Assembly: GCF_900637905.1 (NCBI RefSeq)
Contig: NZ_LR134472.1
Coordinates: forward strand, 1,178,001-1,242,000
From: Parvimonas micra
Lineage (GTDB): Bacteria > Bacillota > Clostridia > Tissierellales > Peptoniphilaceae
DNA: 64,000 nucleotides
Direction: 5' to 3'
Below the pieces are notes generated by a model. It saw only the letters and a list, made by a program, of their open reading frames with translations. It had not been told where the DNA came from and made no database searches. A program made the translations under genes and the position numbers. Shown piece after piece: positions 8,004 through 15,927 of this stretch. Position 1 is the stretch's first letter. Every line of letters begins with the position of its first letter.

Positions 8004-8155
8004 TGGAGTATGCTTATTGTGAAAAGTGACTCACAGTTAGAGAAGAAACATTTTAAGTTATGTTAAAAACATAAATGGAAAAGAATATGCTTTTAATTAT
8101 AGGGGAGCATTAATCAAAGACAAAGTTATTAATAAAGATGGTGTTATAGAATAAA
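8004..8155 (+). pseudogene. Decayed coding fragment
   Basis: After the phage-type gene, a short frame from ATG 8010 (MLIVKSDSQLEKKHFKLC) stops at 8064-8066. An overlapping frame without a start reads about 35 residues, including KNINGKEYAFNYRG, to TAA at about 8155. The two pieces look like one gene broken by frameshift or internal loss. No family is recognised, and the intact gene is not in the window. Confidence 0.4.
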
Positions 8156-8158
8156 TAA

Positions 8159-8186
8159 GGGAGCAATTAAGCTCCCTGCTTTTTTT
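8159..8186 (+). terminator. Intrinsic terminator after the decayed fragment
   Basis: GGGAGC, loop AATTAA, GCTCCC, three bases, then seven T. Transcription from the left would stop here before running antisense into the tmRNA gene. Confidence 0.85.
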
Positions 8187-8190
8187 ATAT

Positions 8191-8254
8191 TTGGGTTGCC
8201 ATTGGGTTGCCATTATATATGATTTTATATAAAGTTATATAAAGTTATATAAAA
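8191..8254. repeat. Two sets of short tandem repeats beside the 3' end of ssrA
   Basis: The 11-mer TTGGGTTGCCA occurs twice back to back (8191-8201 and 8202-8212). It is followed by TTATATAAAG at 8225-8234 and 8235-8244, and a third copy with one change at 8245-8254. Directly repeated 10-11-mers next to the 3' end of ssrA resemble integrase arm-type sites; that role is inferred. No integrase gene remains here. Confidence 0.6.
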
Positions 8255-8261
8255 ACAGAAT

Positions 8262-8311
8262 AAAAAAGTTCTTGAAAATAAGCCATTTTATAAACTTATA
8301 TAACAAGAACT
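8262..8311 (-). terminator. Terminator of the tmRNA gene
   Basis: On the minus strand AGTTCTTG (8304-8311) pairs with CAAGAACT (8267-8274), followed by TTTTT. The 29-nt loop can form an inner ATAAG/CTTAT stem. It begins seven bases after the encoded CCA end of tmRNA. Confidence 0.8.
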
Positions 8312-8317
8312 AAAGGT

Positions 8318-8665
8318 TGGTGGAGATGGTGGGTGTCGAACCCACGTCCGAAAAAGCATTCATATCACTTTCTCCGAATACAGTCAATTTTTAACTTCCC
8401 AATAACCTATAAATTAACAAAATCAGTTAGAGGTATCTTATAAATACAATTACAAATCTAAGAACTTTTGTAAAGGTTGCCCACGAATTTAATGATAGAG
8501 TTTAGACTTTTGTGGGGAAAGAATAGACTCCAAATAGCTGACTAGGCAGCTAATGCAAAATTATTATTTTCTGCGTTTATATTTAATTTACCACTTTTTA
8601 TGTTGATTGGATACAACAATTCGCTTATGATACTGTAACTTCCCCGTCGAAGCCAGTTCATCCCC
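8318..8665 (-). ncRNA. ssrA: Transfer-messenger RNA (tmRNA)
   Basis: The minus strand begins GGGGATGAACTGGCTTCGAC and ends GTTCGACACCCACCATCTCC plus ACCA, the tRNA-like domain with an encoded CCA. The acceptor pairing GGGGATG/CATCTCC and the T-arm GTTCGACAC are intact. The tag frame reads GCA GAA AAT AAT AAT TTT GCA TTA GCT GCC TAG, giving a peptide ending AENNNFALAA, a standard Clp-type degradation tail; the exact resume codon (probably just before this) is not certain. tmRNA rescues ribosomes stalled on broken mRNAs together with SmpB, which is not in the window. The length of 348 nt is normal. Confidence 0.97.
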
Positions 8666-8673
8666 ATAAATAA

Positions 8674-8699
8674 AAAAGTAGCTTTTTAAAGCTACTTTT
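8674..8699 (-). terminator. Terminator of the upstream membrane protein gene, between the tmRNA promoter and its 5' end
   Basis: AAAAGTAGC (8674-8682) pairs with GCTACTTTT (8691-8699). On the minus strand it is followed by TTTTTTATTT. Its outer arm begins right next to the -10 box of the tmRNA promoter, so transcripts starting at ssrA's own start would lack part of that arm. Confidence 0.75.
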
Positions 8700-8728
8700 A
8701 TTATACCCAGATTTTATAATTATGTCAA
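8700..8728 (-). promoter_or_regulatory. Consensus promoter of ssrA
   Basis: On the minus strand TTGACA (8723-8728), a 17-bp spacer and TATAAT (8700-8705) match the vegetative consensus exactly. The expected start near 8693 lies about 28 nt before the mature 5' end of tmRNA, which RNase P would create. Confidence 0.9.
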
Positions 8729-8741
8729 ATTTGAAATACAT

Positions 8742-9131
8742 TTATTTATTTAATTTTTTAAACATTTTTGAAATTAATACAAAAATTATAATTACTGAAA
8801 TAATCGCAAGGAGAAGTAAAATTATTGTTAGTGTATCTTGATATAATCTTTTATATTTTTTGAAAAATTCAAAAACTCTAAAAATAAAAAATAAGATTAT
8901 TCCTATATTTATCACTAAGAAATATTTGGTATTTCTTGTTATCAGTATTATTATAAATATAAATATAAAAATTAGAGAAATAACTAACAAAAAGTTTTTA
9001 AATATTGTTGGATTGTGCATATATGGTTGATCGGAAGGATAACTACCTGCTGATAATTCTAAGGTTATTAGATAAAATAAAAATATTAAAAAACTAAATA
9101 TCGTATAAATTTTTTTCTTTAGTATTTCCAT
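8742..9131 (-). CDS. Hypothetical four-helix membrane protein
   Basis: From ATG 9131 this encodes 129 residues with hydrophobic segments at about 9-27, 46-66, 71-88 and 99-121 and short basic linkers. No family is recognised. The frame opens at an earlier ATG (9152), but only the internal one has an AGGA sequence about 8 nt upstream, so I prefer it. The gene ends ahead of the terminator shared with the ssrA promoter region. It has no operon partner and nothing suggests a function beyond membrane location. Confidence 0.65.
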   Translation of the reverse strand: MEILKKKIYTIFSFLIFLFYLITLELSAGSYPSDQPYMHNPTIFKNFLLVISLIFIFIFIIILITRNTKYFLVINIGIILFFIFRVFEFFKKYKRLYQDTLTIILLLLAIISVIIIFVLISKMFKKLNK

Positions 9132-9246
9132 ATAATCAATCCTACTTTCCATTATATTATAGTTAATTATAATATAATGTTGCTATTTTGTGAATGTTTT
9201 TAGTTTTCAGGTTTTTAAATTTATGTCTGAATACATTATAATTCTA

Positions 9247-9275
9247 TTGACAATTTATATAGATATATATATAAT
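9247..9275 (+). promoter_or_regulatory. Consensus promoter of the TM2/DUF2752 pair
   Basis: TTGACA (9247-9252), a 17-bp spacer and TATAAT (9270-9275), about 35 bp before the TM2-domain gene, whose site is AGGAGGATTTTGTT. Confidence 0.9.
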
Positions 9276-9308
9276 AGTTATGAATATTTTATTTAGGAGG
9301 ATTTTGTT

Positions 9309-9644
9309 ATGGAAAAACAAAAAGTAGATATGTATATAATGAGTAATGCAAAATATTTTGATTCTTCATCAATACCATTTATTAGACAAAGATTAGAATC
9401 GATGAGTGATGAAAGTTTTATGATGCTTCAATCTATTGAGCTTAAAGATCCAACTACATTATTGATTATATCAATTTTAGTTGGAGGTTTAGGGGTTGAT
9501 AGATTTATGTTAGGAGAAACTGGTATGGGAGTTTTAAAACTTTTAACAGGTGGATGTTGTGGAGTTTTAACTATTATAGACTGGTTTTCAATTTCTAAAA
9601 AAACTAAGGAATATAACTTAAATAAATTCAATTCAGTATCATAG
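9309..9644 (+). CDS. TM2 domain-containing membrane protein
   Basis: The 111-residue protein has a soluble N-terminal half (1-46, containing IPFIRQRLESMSDESF) and a C-terminal TM2 domain: two helices at about 49-63 and 74-93, joined by the family's conserved GVDRFMLGETGMGVLKLLTGGCCG turn (glycine, Asp-Arg-Phe and the Gly-Gly-Cys-Cys-Gly run). TM2 proteins sit in the membrane and their role in bacteria is unclear. It is followed three bases later by a DUF2752 gene; such pairs are common in Firmicutes. AGGAGG lies ahead of the ATG. Confidence 0.88.
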   Translation: MEKQKVDMYIMSNAKYFDSSSIPFIRQRLESMSDESFMMLQSIELKDPTTLLIISILVGGLGVDRFMLGETGMGVLKLLTGGCCGVLTIIDWFSISKKTKEYNLNKFNSVS

Positions 9645-9647
9645 TAT

Positions 9648-10028
9648 ATGAAAAAAGAAAACTTTAAGATATTTGTTTTTGTCTTACTTGTTATATTGAT
9701 TATTAATTTTTTAAATATAAGAGTTTGCGTTTTTTATAATATTTTTGGAATTCCTTGTCCTGCTTGTGGGATGACTAGAGCTTTTAATAGAATTTTTATG
9801 TTAAAGGTTAAAGAAAGTTTTGATTATAATCTATTGGGTGTGCCTTTATTTATAATTATAAACTCTTATTTAATAATTAATTTTTATTCAATTATAAAAA
9901 ATACAGATCAAATAAATATTTATTTTGAAGACTTTTTTCAAAAATATAGAACTGCATTGATTATTGTTTCTGCAGTTATCGTTATGTTAAATTGGATTAG
10001 AAATTTATATAATCCATTGTTATATTAA
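9648..10028 (+). CDS. DUF2752 membrane protein
   Basis: A 126-residue protein with the DUF2752 signature GIPCPACGMTRAF (residues about 36-48) just after the first membrane helix (8-26), and further helices at about 61-80 and 100-118. The two Cys of CPACG could bind metal or form a disulfide. There is no clear ribosome binding site, and the ATG lies three bases after the TM2 stop, so translation is probably coupled. Function unknown. Confidence 0.88.
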   Translation: MKKENFKIFVFVLLVILIINFLNIRVCVFYNIFGIPCPACGMTRAFNRIFMLKVKESFDYNLLGVPLFIIINSYLIINFYSIIKNTDQINIYFEDFFQKYRTALIIVSAVIVMLNWIRNLYNPLLY

Positions 10029-10034
10029 ATTAAA

Positions 10035-10067
10035 AATTTACTAAGATTTGCTTAGTAAATTTTTTTT
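10035..10067 (+). terminator. Terminator after the DUF2752 gene
   Basis: An 11-bp stem AATTTACTAAG / CTTAGTAAATT with loop ATTTG is followed by a T run. Confidence 0.92.
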
Positions 10068-10169
10068 GTGTAAAATTATTAAATTTTCGTAATAAAGTAT
10101 TGTAAAATTTTTTTGTTCTATTTATAATTTATTAATATAAAAATAATAAAAATTTTTAAGGAGAGAAAG

Positions 10170-11054
10170 ATGTTAAAATCAATGACCGGTTATGGTAGAA
10201 GTGAGTTCGTTGATGAAAATTATGATTTGTCTTTTGAGATGAAAGCTGTAAATCATAAATTTTTAGATATTCAAGTTAAATTACCATATTTTTTAAATTT
10301 TTGTGAAGAAGATATAAAAAAAGTTGTAAGAAAAAAATTATCAAGAGGACGGGTTGATATTTTTATAAGAGGGAAACAAAAGTTTTCTGAAAGTAATTCT
10401 GCTTTAGATGTTAATTATGATTTAGCTTCTGCTTATTTTGAGGCTTATAAAAGCATTTCTAAAAATCTTGGAATTGAAAGTTCTGTAAGTATAGGGCATA
10501 TTGTCAGAAATGAGAATGTAGTTGATGTTAAGACTTCTGAGATTGACGAAGATTATTTGAAAAAGAATGTTTTAGAGTCTGTTGAAAAGGCGGTTGATGA
10601 GCTTGTTTCAATGAGAATTGTTGAGGGAGAAAATCTTAATAAGGATTTGTTGGACAATCTTTTGGCTTTTGAAAATAATTTAGGAAATATCATAGATAGG
10701 AAAGAGGATGTTTTAAATAATCAAATTGAGAGATTAAAATTAAAACTAAATGAATTTTCTGATGAATTATCTGAAAGTGAAATAAACAGATTAAATCTTG
10801 AAGTAATTTTTTATACAGATAAACTTGATATAAGTGAAGAAATCACAAGACTTCATTCACATATTCAAAATTTTAAGAAGTTTTTAAATTTAGAAAGTCA
10901 AGTTGGTAAAAAAATTGAATTTTTATTACAAGAGATGAATAGAGAAATCAATACAATAGCAAGTAAATCAAATAATTATGCAATTTCAACTTATGTTATT
11001 GAAATGAAGGTTATTATAGAGAAACTTAGAGAACAAATTCAAAATGTTGAATAG
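10170..11054 (+). CDS. yicC: YicC family endoribonuclease
   Basis: The 294-residue protein begins MLKSMTGYGRSE, the YicC N-terminal motif that contains conserved Gly-Tyr-Gly. It continues through NHKFLDIQVKLP and SRGRVDIFI to the C-terminal DUF1732 region, with DISEEITRLHSHI, KKIEFLLQEMNREINTI and the closing KVIIEKLREQIQNVE. YicC proteins are endoribonucleases tied to RNA turnover and stationary-phase survival. The gene opens the block yicC-gmk-rpoZ-coaBC-priA-def-fmt-rsmB. In Bacillus remA lies between yicC and gmk; it is absent here. AGGAGAGA precedes the ATG. Confidence 0.95.
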   Translation: MLKSMTGYGRSEFVDENYDLSFEMKAVNHKFLDIQVKLPYFLNFCEEDIKKVVRKKLSRGRVDIFIRGKQKFSESNSALDVNYDLASAYFEAYKSISKNLGIESSVSIGHIVRNENVVDVKTSEIDEDYLKKNVLESVEKAVDELVSMRIVEGENLNKDLLDNLLAFENNLGNIIDRKEDVLNNQIERLKLKLNEFSDELSESEINRLNLEVIFYTDKLDISEEITRLHSHIQNFKKFLNLESQVGKKIEFLLQEMNREINTIASKSNNYAISTYVIEMKVIIEKLREQIQNVE

Positions 11055-11067
11055 TTTTGGAGGTAAT

Positions 11068-11640
11068 ATGAAAAAGGGATTTTTGATGGTTGTTTCAGGT
11101 CCGTCAGGAGTTGGTAAAGGTACTATTTGTGATATTTTATTAAGAGATAATAAAGATATTAAGTATTCAATTTCTGCAACGAGTAGAAATAAAAGACCTA
11201 ATGAAGAACATGGAAAAAACTATTTTTTCGTTTCAAATGATGAGTTTGAAAAGATGATAGCAGATAAAAAACTTTTAGAGTACGCAAGAGTTCATGGGAA
11301 TTATTATGGAACTCCTAAGGATTTTGTTTTAAATTCTATTAATCAAGGGGATGTCGTAATTTTAGAGATTGACGTTCAAGGTGCACTTCAAGTTAAGAAA
11401 AATTATCCTGATGCTGTTTTGGTTTTTGTTTTGCCACCAGATTTTGAAGAGTTAAAGAGAAGACTTGTAGAACGTGGAACGGAAGATGAAGAAACTGTAA
11501 ATTTAAGAATGAATAATGCAAAAAAAGAAGTTGAATTTTTAAATGAATATAATTATTCCATAGTGAATGATTTTATAGACGAAAGTGTAGATAAAATGAA
11601 GGCGATTATTGAAGCCGAAAGATTAAAGATTAAGAAATAG
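11068..11640 (+). CDS. gmk: Guanylate kinase
   Basis: Phosphorylates GMP to GDP with ATP in purine nucleotide supply. The 190-residue protein has the P-loop VVSGPSGVGKGT near the start, the GMP-binding region with ISATSRNKRPNEEHGKNYFF, and the lid with RLVERGTEDEETVNLRM. I chose ATG 11068 because TTGGAGGTAAT sits directly upstream; a longer frame from 11044 would overlap yicC and add eight residues with no site. It is followed 12 bp later by rpoZ, a standard Firmicutes pairing. Confidence 0.96.
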   Translation: MKKGFLMVVSGPSGVGKGTICDILLRDNKDIKYSISATSRNKRPNEEHGKNYFFVSNDEFEKMIADKKLLEYARVHGNYYGTPKDFVLNSINQGDVVILEIDVQGALQVKKNYPDAVLVFVLPPDFEELKRRLVERGTEDEETVNLRMNNAKKEVEFLNEYNYSIVNDFIDESVDKMKAIIEAERLKIKK

Positions 11641-11652
11641 GAGGAATGAAAG

Positions 11653-11850
11653 ATGATAAATCCATCATTTAAAGAATTAGAAAAAATTGATAAGAGTAGA
11701 TATGCTTTAGTTGTTATGACAAGTAAAAGAGCTAGAAGAATTGTAAACGGATCTAAAAATTTAATGGAAACAGACGCTCAAAAACCAATTACTCAAGCAC
11801 TTCAAGAAATAGTGGCTCAAAAGGTAACTAAAAAAGAAAAGGAAGATTAA
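11653..11850 (+). CDS. rpoZ: RNA polymerase omega subunit
   Basis: A 65-residue protein with the omega core: SRYALVVMTSKRARRIV at about 14-30, then KPITQALQEIVAQKV. Omega binds the beta-prime subunit and helps assemble RNA polymerase. The length is normal for Firmicutes. AGGAGGAATGAAAG precedes the ATG, and the next gene begins one base after the stop. Confidence 0.95.
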   Translation: MINPSFKELEKIDKSRYALVVMTSKRARRIVNGSKNLMETDAQKPITQALQEIVAQKVTKKEKED

Positions 11851-11851
11851 G

Positions 11852-13033
11852 ATGAAAAAAAATATTTTAGTTGGAGTAACTTCTGGAATTGCAATTTACA
11901 AGTCTTTAGACTTGGTAAGTATGTTGGTTAAGGCAGGATATGAAGTTAATGTTGTTATGACTGAAAACGCAACTAAACTTATAAATCCGTTGATTTTTGA
12001 AACAATGAGTCAAAATAAGGTTTATAGTGATGTCTATGAAAGAGATATGGATAGTGAGGTTAAGCATATAAAACTTGCAAAAAATGCAGATTGTTTTGTT
12101 ATTGCGCCACTTACTGCAAATACTATGGCTAAAATTGTTCACGGAATTGCAGATAATTTGATTACAAATATTGTACTAGCACATACAAAAAAGATGATTT
12201 TAGTGCCATCTATGAATGTTAATATGTATGAAAATCCGGTAACTCAAAAAAATATTGAAGCTTTAAAAGAAAGACATATTGTTTTAAGTCCTGACTATGG
12301 TCGTCTTGCTTGTGGTGATTATGGAAAAGGAAAATTTCCTACAACTGAAAAAATTTTCGAGGAAATTGAGAGCTATTTTGTAAAAAAAGATTTACTTGGA
12401 AAAAAGATTTTAATAGGAAATGGTGCTACAGTTGAAGACATTGATCCTGTTAGATACATTTCAAATTACAGTAGTGGTAAAATGGGAAATGAATTGGCAC
12501 TATGTGCTAAAAGACGTGGAGCTGATGTAAAAGTAGTTTGTGGAAAAGTTAATAGTGATTACAGAAAATTTGGAATTGAATATATTGATGTAAAAACTAA
12601 TGAAGATATGTATAACTCACTAAAAGAAAATTTTGATGAAGCAGATATTTTAATTATGCCTGCCGCACCTGTTGATTTTAAGGTTAAAAATAAAAAAGAT
12701 TTTAAAATCAAAAAGACAGAAAATTTTGAAAATATTGAGCTTGAAAATAATATTGATATTTTAAAAAGTATTTCAGATTATAAAAAATCACAATTTGTTG
12801 TAGGCTTTGCAGCTGAAACAAATGCAGTTAGAGATTATGCAATTTCAAAGATGAATAATAAAAATTTGGATATGATTGTTGCAAATGATGTTTCATTAAA
12901 AGATAGGGGCTTTGGCTCTGACTTTAATAAAGTTAATATCATCACGAAAGATGGTGAGATTGAAACAGAAGTTTTAACTAAGAGAGAAATTGCAGATAAA
13001 ATTTTAGATGCTATTTTGGAGAAAATATGTTAG
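11852..13033 (+). CDS. coaBC: Bifunctional phosphopantothenoylcysteine decarboxylase/synthetase
   Basis: Coenzyme A biosynthesis: the N-terminal CoaC half (about 1-180) is a flavin-dependent decarboxylase with VGVTSGIAIYKS, PSMNVNMYENP and the catalytic Cys in GRLACGDYGKGKFP. The CoaB half (about 185-393) joins phosphopantothenate and cysteine, with ISNYSSGKMGNELA and GFAAETN. The length of 393 residues is typical. It ends by overlapping priA by 7 bp. Confidence 0.96.
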   Translation: MKKNILVGVTSGIAIYKSLDLVSMLVKAGYEVNVVMTENATKLINPLIFETMSQNKVYSDVYERDMDSEVKHIKLAKNADCFVIAPLTANTMAKIVHGIADNLITNIVLAHTKKMILVPSMNVNMYENPVTQKNIEALKERHIVLSPDYGRLACGDYGKGKFPTTEKIFEEIESYFVKKDLLGKKILIGNGATVEDIDPVRYISNYSSGKMGNELALCAKRRGADVKVVCGKVNSDYRKFGIEYIDVKTNEDMYNSLKENFDEADILIMPAAPVDFKVKNKKDFKIKKTENFENIELENNIDILKSISDYKKSQFVVGFAAETNAVRDYAISKMNNKNLDMIVANDVSLKDRGFGSDFNKVNIITKDGEIETEVLTKREIADKILDAILEKIC

Positions 13034-15423
13034 CAGAAGTTGTTGTTAAGTCTTTTTTACTATCAAGAGCCGAAAATATTTTTACTTATAAAATCCCTAA
13101 AAATATTGAAGAAGAAATTTCAGTAGGTAAGAGAGTAATTGTTCCTTTTGGTAAAGGCAATAAGGGAACGGTTGGACTTGTTATAAATATTTTAGATGAA
13201 AAAGATGTTGAAACAGATATAAAGTTCAAAGAAATTAATATGGTTATAGATGAAAGGGAAATTGTAAGTAAAATACAGATTAAACTTGCAAAGTTTATGA
13301 GTGAAAAATACATTACAAATCTTTCTTATTGTCTAAATTGTGTTTTGCCTCCCGGAGATTGGAGTAAAATTGAAGAATTTTTTGTTTTAAATAAAGAAAA
13401 ATCGAACGAGCTTTCAGTTGTTGAGGCAGAATTTTTTTCAAAGAGAAAAAACATTTTAGAAATCAGGGAATTTTATAATGATAATAGTAAAGTAAATTAT
13501 CTAATTGAAAATGAAATTATAGTAAAAAAATACAAATATAACAACTCTGAAAATAAATTTTTAGAAAAATTTGTTAAACTAAATGAAGATTTTGATTTTT
13601 CAAAAATTCGTAAAAATGCTGTAAAACAATTAGAGCTTTTGAATTTTTTAAAAGGAAAAGATTTTGTAAGTGTTAAAATTTTAAGAGAAAATAACTTTAC
13701 AAAAGCTGTAGTAGATTCTTTGATTTCAATGGAGGCACTTGTTTTAACTGAAAATAAAATTTATAAAAATTCTATTGAAGAAAAAAGTAGCTATAAAAAA
13801 TTAAAGTTAAATAAAGAACAAAAAGATGTTTTAGATAATATTTTAAATTCCGAAAACAATAAATTTTTAATTCATGGAATAACTGGAAGTGGAAAGACTG
13901 AAATATATTTGCAACTCGTTGAAAATATGTTAGAACAGGGAAAAAGCAGTATAATTTTAGTTCCTGAAATTAGTCTTACACCACAGACCATAGAGAGATT
14001 TTCAGGACGTTTTGGAAATGATATTGCAATTATTCATTCCAGACTTACAATTATTGAAAAATTAAATCAATGGAAACAAATTCAAGATAAGGATATAAAA
14101 ATTGTAGTTGGAGCTAGATCTGCAATTTTTTCTCCTATAAAAAACTTGGGGCTTGTAATAATTGATGAAGAGCATGAATCTAGTTATATTAGTGACCAAA
14201 ACCCAAAATATTACACTCATGAAGTGGCAGAATATTTAGTCGGATTGTCCGGAGCAAAACTTGTTTTAGGTTCTGCAACTCCGTCAGTAAATATTTATGA
14301 GAGAACAAATAGTGATGATATAAAGCTTTTGGAGTTAAAAAACAGAGCTACAAAAAATTCCTTACCCGAAGTTGAAATTGTTGATATGCGTGAAGAATTG
14401 TTGCTTGGGAATAAAAGTATTTTAAGCAATAGTCTGTATGAAGAAATTCAAAAAACTTTGGATAGAAAAGAACAGGTAATTTTATTTTTAAATAAACGTG
14501 GAAGAAGCTCTTTTGTTTTTTGTAGAAGTTGTGGTTATGTTCAAAAATGTGATTATTGTGATATTTCTATGACTTATCATAAAGATAATAGAAAAGATAT
14601 TTGCATTTGTCATATGTGCGGAAGAACTAAACCAAAACCAAAAATATGTCCAAATTGTTTTAAACAATCCATAAAAGAATTTGGTTTTGGAACTGAAGCA
14701 TTGGAAGAATATATCAAAAATGCTTTTAAAGATGCTAAAGTTTCTAGAATTGACGCAGATACTTCAAAAGAAAAAGGAGTTTATGAAGAAGTTTATCGAA
14801 AGATGAAAAATAAAGAAATTGACATTTTAATCGGTACTCAGATGATTTCAAAAGGACTCGACTTTCCGAATGTAACTTTGGTAGGAGTTGTACTTGCCGA
14901 TATAAGTTTGAATATTCCATCTTTCAGATCTGCTGAAAAAACTTTTCAACTTTTGACACAGGTTGCAGGTCGTTCAGGTCGTGGAGATAAAGAAGGAAAA
15001 GTAATAATTCAAACATATAAACCAAGTCATTACAGCATTGTTAATTCTTCAGATCATAATTATGAAGAGTTTTTCAAAGAGGAAATTAATTTTAGAAGAA
15101 GTTTTCTATATCCGCCAAAGGCTCATATCGTGAATTTTCAATTTAGAAGTAAAAGTGTTGAAAATTGTATGGAAGAATTAAAGAAGATAAGAGATTTAAT
15201 TTTTGATAAATTTAAAAAAGAAATAAATTTAAAAAATATAATTATTCTAGGACCTAATCCAGATGCTATAAAATGGGTAAATATGGTGTATAGATATAAT
15301 TTAACTATAAAAGTTTTAGAAGACTATGATGTCTTTAGACAATTTTTGACAGAATTAATTTTTAATAAAAAGTATTCATTTAATACTGAAAAAAATGGAA
15401 AATTAATTTTGACGATAGATTAA
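13027..15423 (+). CDS. priA: Primosomal protein N' (replication restart helicase PriA)
   Basis: The 798-residue helicase reloads replication forks after collapse. It has an N-terminal 3' DNA-binding domain, Walker A GITGSGKTEIY near residue 290, the DEEH box (LVIIDEEHESSY), and the Cys-rich zinc insert of family pattern (CRSCG, CDYC, CHMCG, CPNC) at about 500-550. Helicase motifs GTQMISKGLDFP and QVAGRSGRGDKEG follow. The start ATG lies inside the end of coaBC. PriA normally sits between coaBC and def in Firmicutes, as here. Confidence 0.96.
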   Translation: MLAEVVVKSFLLSRAENIFTYKIPKNIEEEISVGKRVIVPFGKGNKGTVGLVINILDEKDVETDIKFKEINMVIDEREIVSKIQIKLAKFMSEKYITNLSYCLNCVLPPGDWSKIEEFFVLNKEKSNELSVVEAEFFSKRKNILEIREFYNDNSKVNYLIENEIIVKKYKYNNSENKFLEKFVKLNEDFDFSKIRKNAVKQLELLNFLKGKDFVSVKILRENNFTKAVVDSLISMEALVLTENKIYKNSIEEKSSYKKLKLNKEQKDVLDNILNSENNKFLIHGITGSGKTEIYLQLVENMLEQGKSSIILVPEISLTPQTIERFSGRFGNDIAIIHSRLTIIEKLNQWKQIQDKDIKIVVGARSAIFSPIKNLGLVIIDEEHESSYISDQNPKYYTHEVAEYLVGLSGAKLVLGSATPSVNIYERTNSDDIKLLELKNRATKNSLPEVEIVDMREELLLGNKSILSNSLYEEIQKTLDRKEQVILFLNKRGRSSFVFCRSCGYVQKCDYCDISMTYHKDNRKDICICHMCGRTKPKPKICPNCFKQSIKEFGFGTEALEEYIKNAFKDAKVSRIDADTSKEKGVYEEVYRKMKNKEIDILIGTQMISKGLDFPNVTLVGVVLADISLNIPSFRSAEKTFQLLTQVAGRSGRGDKEGKVIIQTYKPSHYSIVNSSDHNYEEFFKEEINFRRSFLYPPKAHIVNFQFRSKSVENCMEELKKIRDLIFDKFKKEINLKNIIILGPNPDAIKWVNMVYRYNLTIKVLEDYDVFRQFLTELIFNKKYSFNTEKNGKLILTID

Positions 15424-15432
15424 GGAGGTAAA

Positions 15433-15927
15433 ATGGCATTAAGAAATATTAGAATTGATGACGATCCTGTTCTTAGAAAAAAGGCAAGGAAAGTTGAAGT
15501 TATTGACGATAAAATAAAAAATCTGCTTGAAGATATGGCAGAAACAATGTATAATTCAGACGGAGTTGGACTTGCATGTCCACAAATAGGGATTTTAAAA
15601 AGACTTGTAACAATTGATGTCGGAGATGAACACGGATTACTTAAGATGATAAATCCTGAAATTTTAGAAAGTTCCGGAGAACAAGTTGGCCCGGAAGGCT
15701 GTCTTTCAATTCCTGATGTTAGAGGTTTTGTAAAAAGACCTGAAAAAGTAAAATTCAAATATACGGATGTAGATGAAAATGAACAAATTATAGATGCAAC
15801 AGGGCTTTTAGCTGTTTGTATTTGTCATGAAATAGATCACTTAAATGGAATTTTATTTACAGATTTAGCTTTAGAAGGAGAAGAAGCTGAAATGTATGAA
15901 AAATTGTATTATGGTGAGGCAGAATAA
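15433..15927 (+). CDS. def: Peptide deformylase
   Basis: Removes the formyl group from nascent proteins. The 164-residue protein has the three deformylase motifs: DGVGLACPQIGI (the usual second Ala after Leu is Cys here), GPEGCLSIPDV with the metal-binding Cys, and CHEIDHLNGILF with two metal His and the catalytic Glu. TTAAGGAGGTAAA precedes the ATG. It overlaps fmt by one base (TAATG); the two act in sequence on initiator Met. Confidence 0.96.
   Translation: MALRNIRIDDDPVLRKKARKVEVIDDKIKNLLEDMAETMYNSDGVGLACPQIGILKRLVTIDVGDEHGLLKMINPEILESSGEQVGPEGCLSIPDVRGFVKRPEKVKFKYTDVDENEQIIDATGLLAVCICHEIDHLNGILFTDLALEGEEAEMYEKLYYGEAE

Noticed and set aside
10170-11640. Missing remA as a sign of deletion
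   Set aside because: Many clostridial relatives lack remA between yicC and gmk, so its absence is not notable without comparison.
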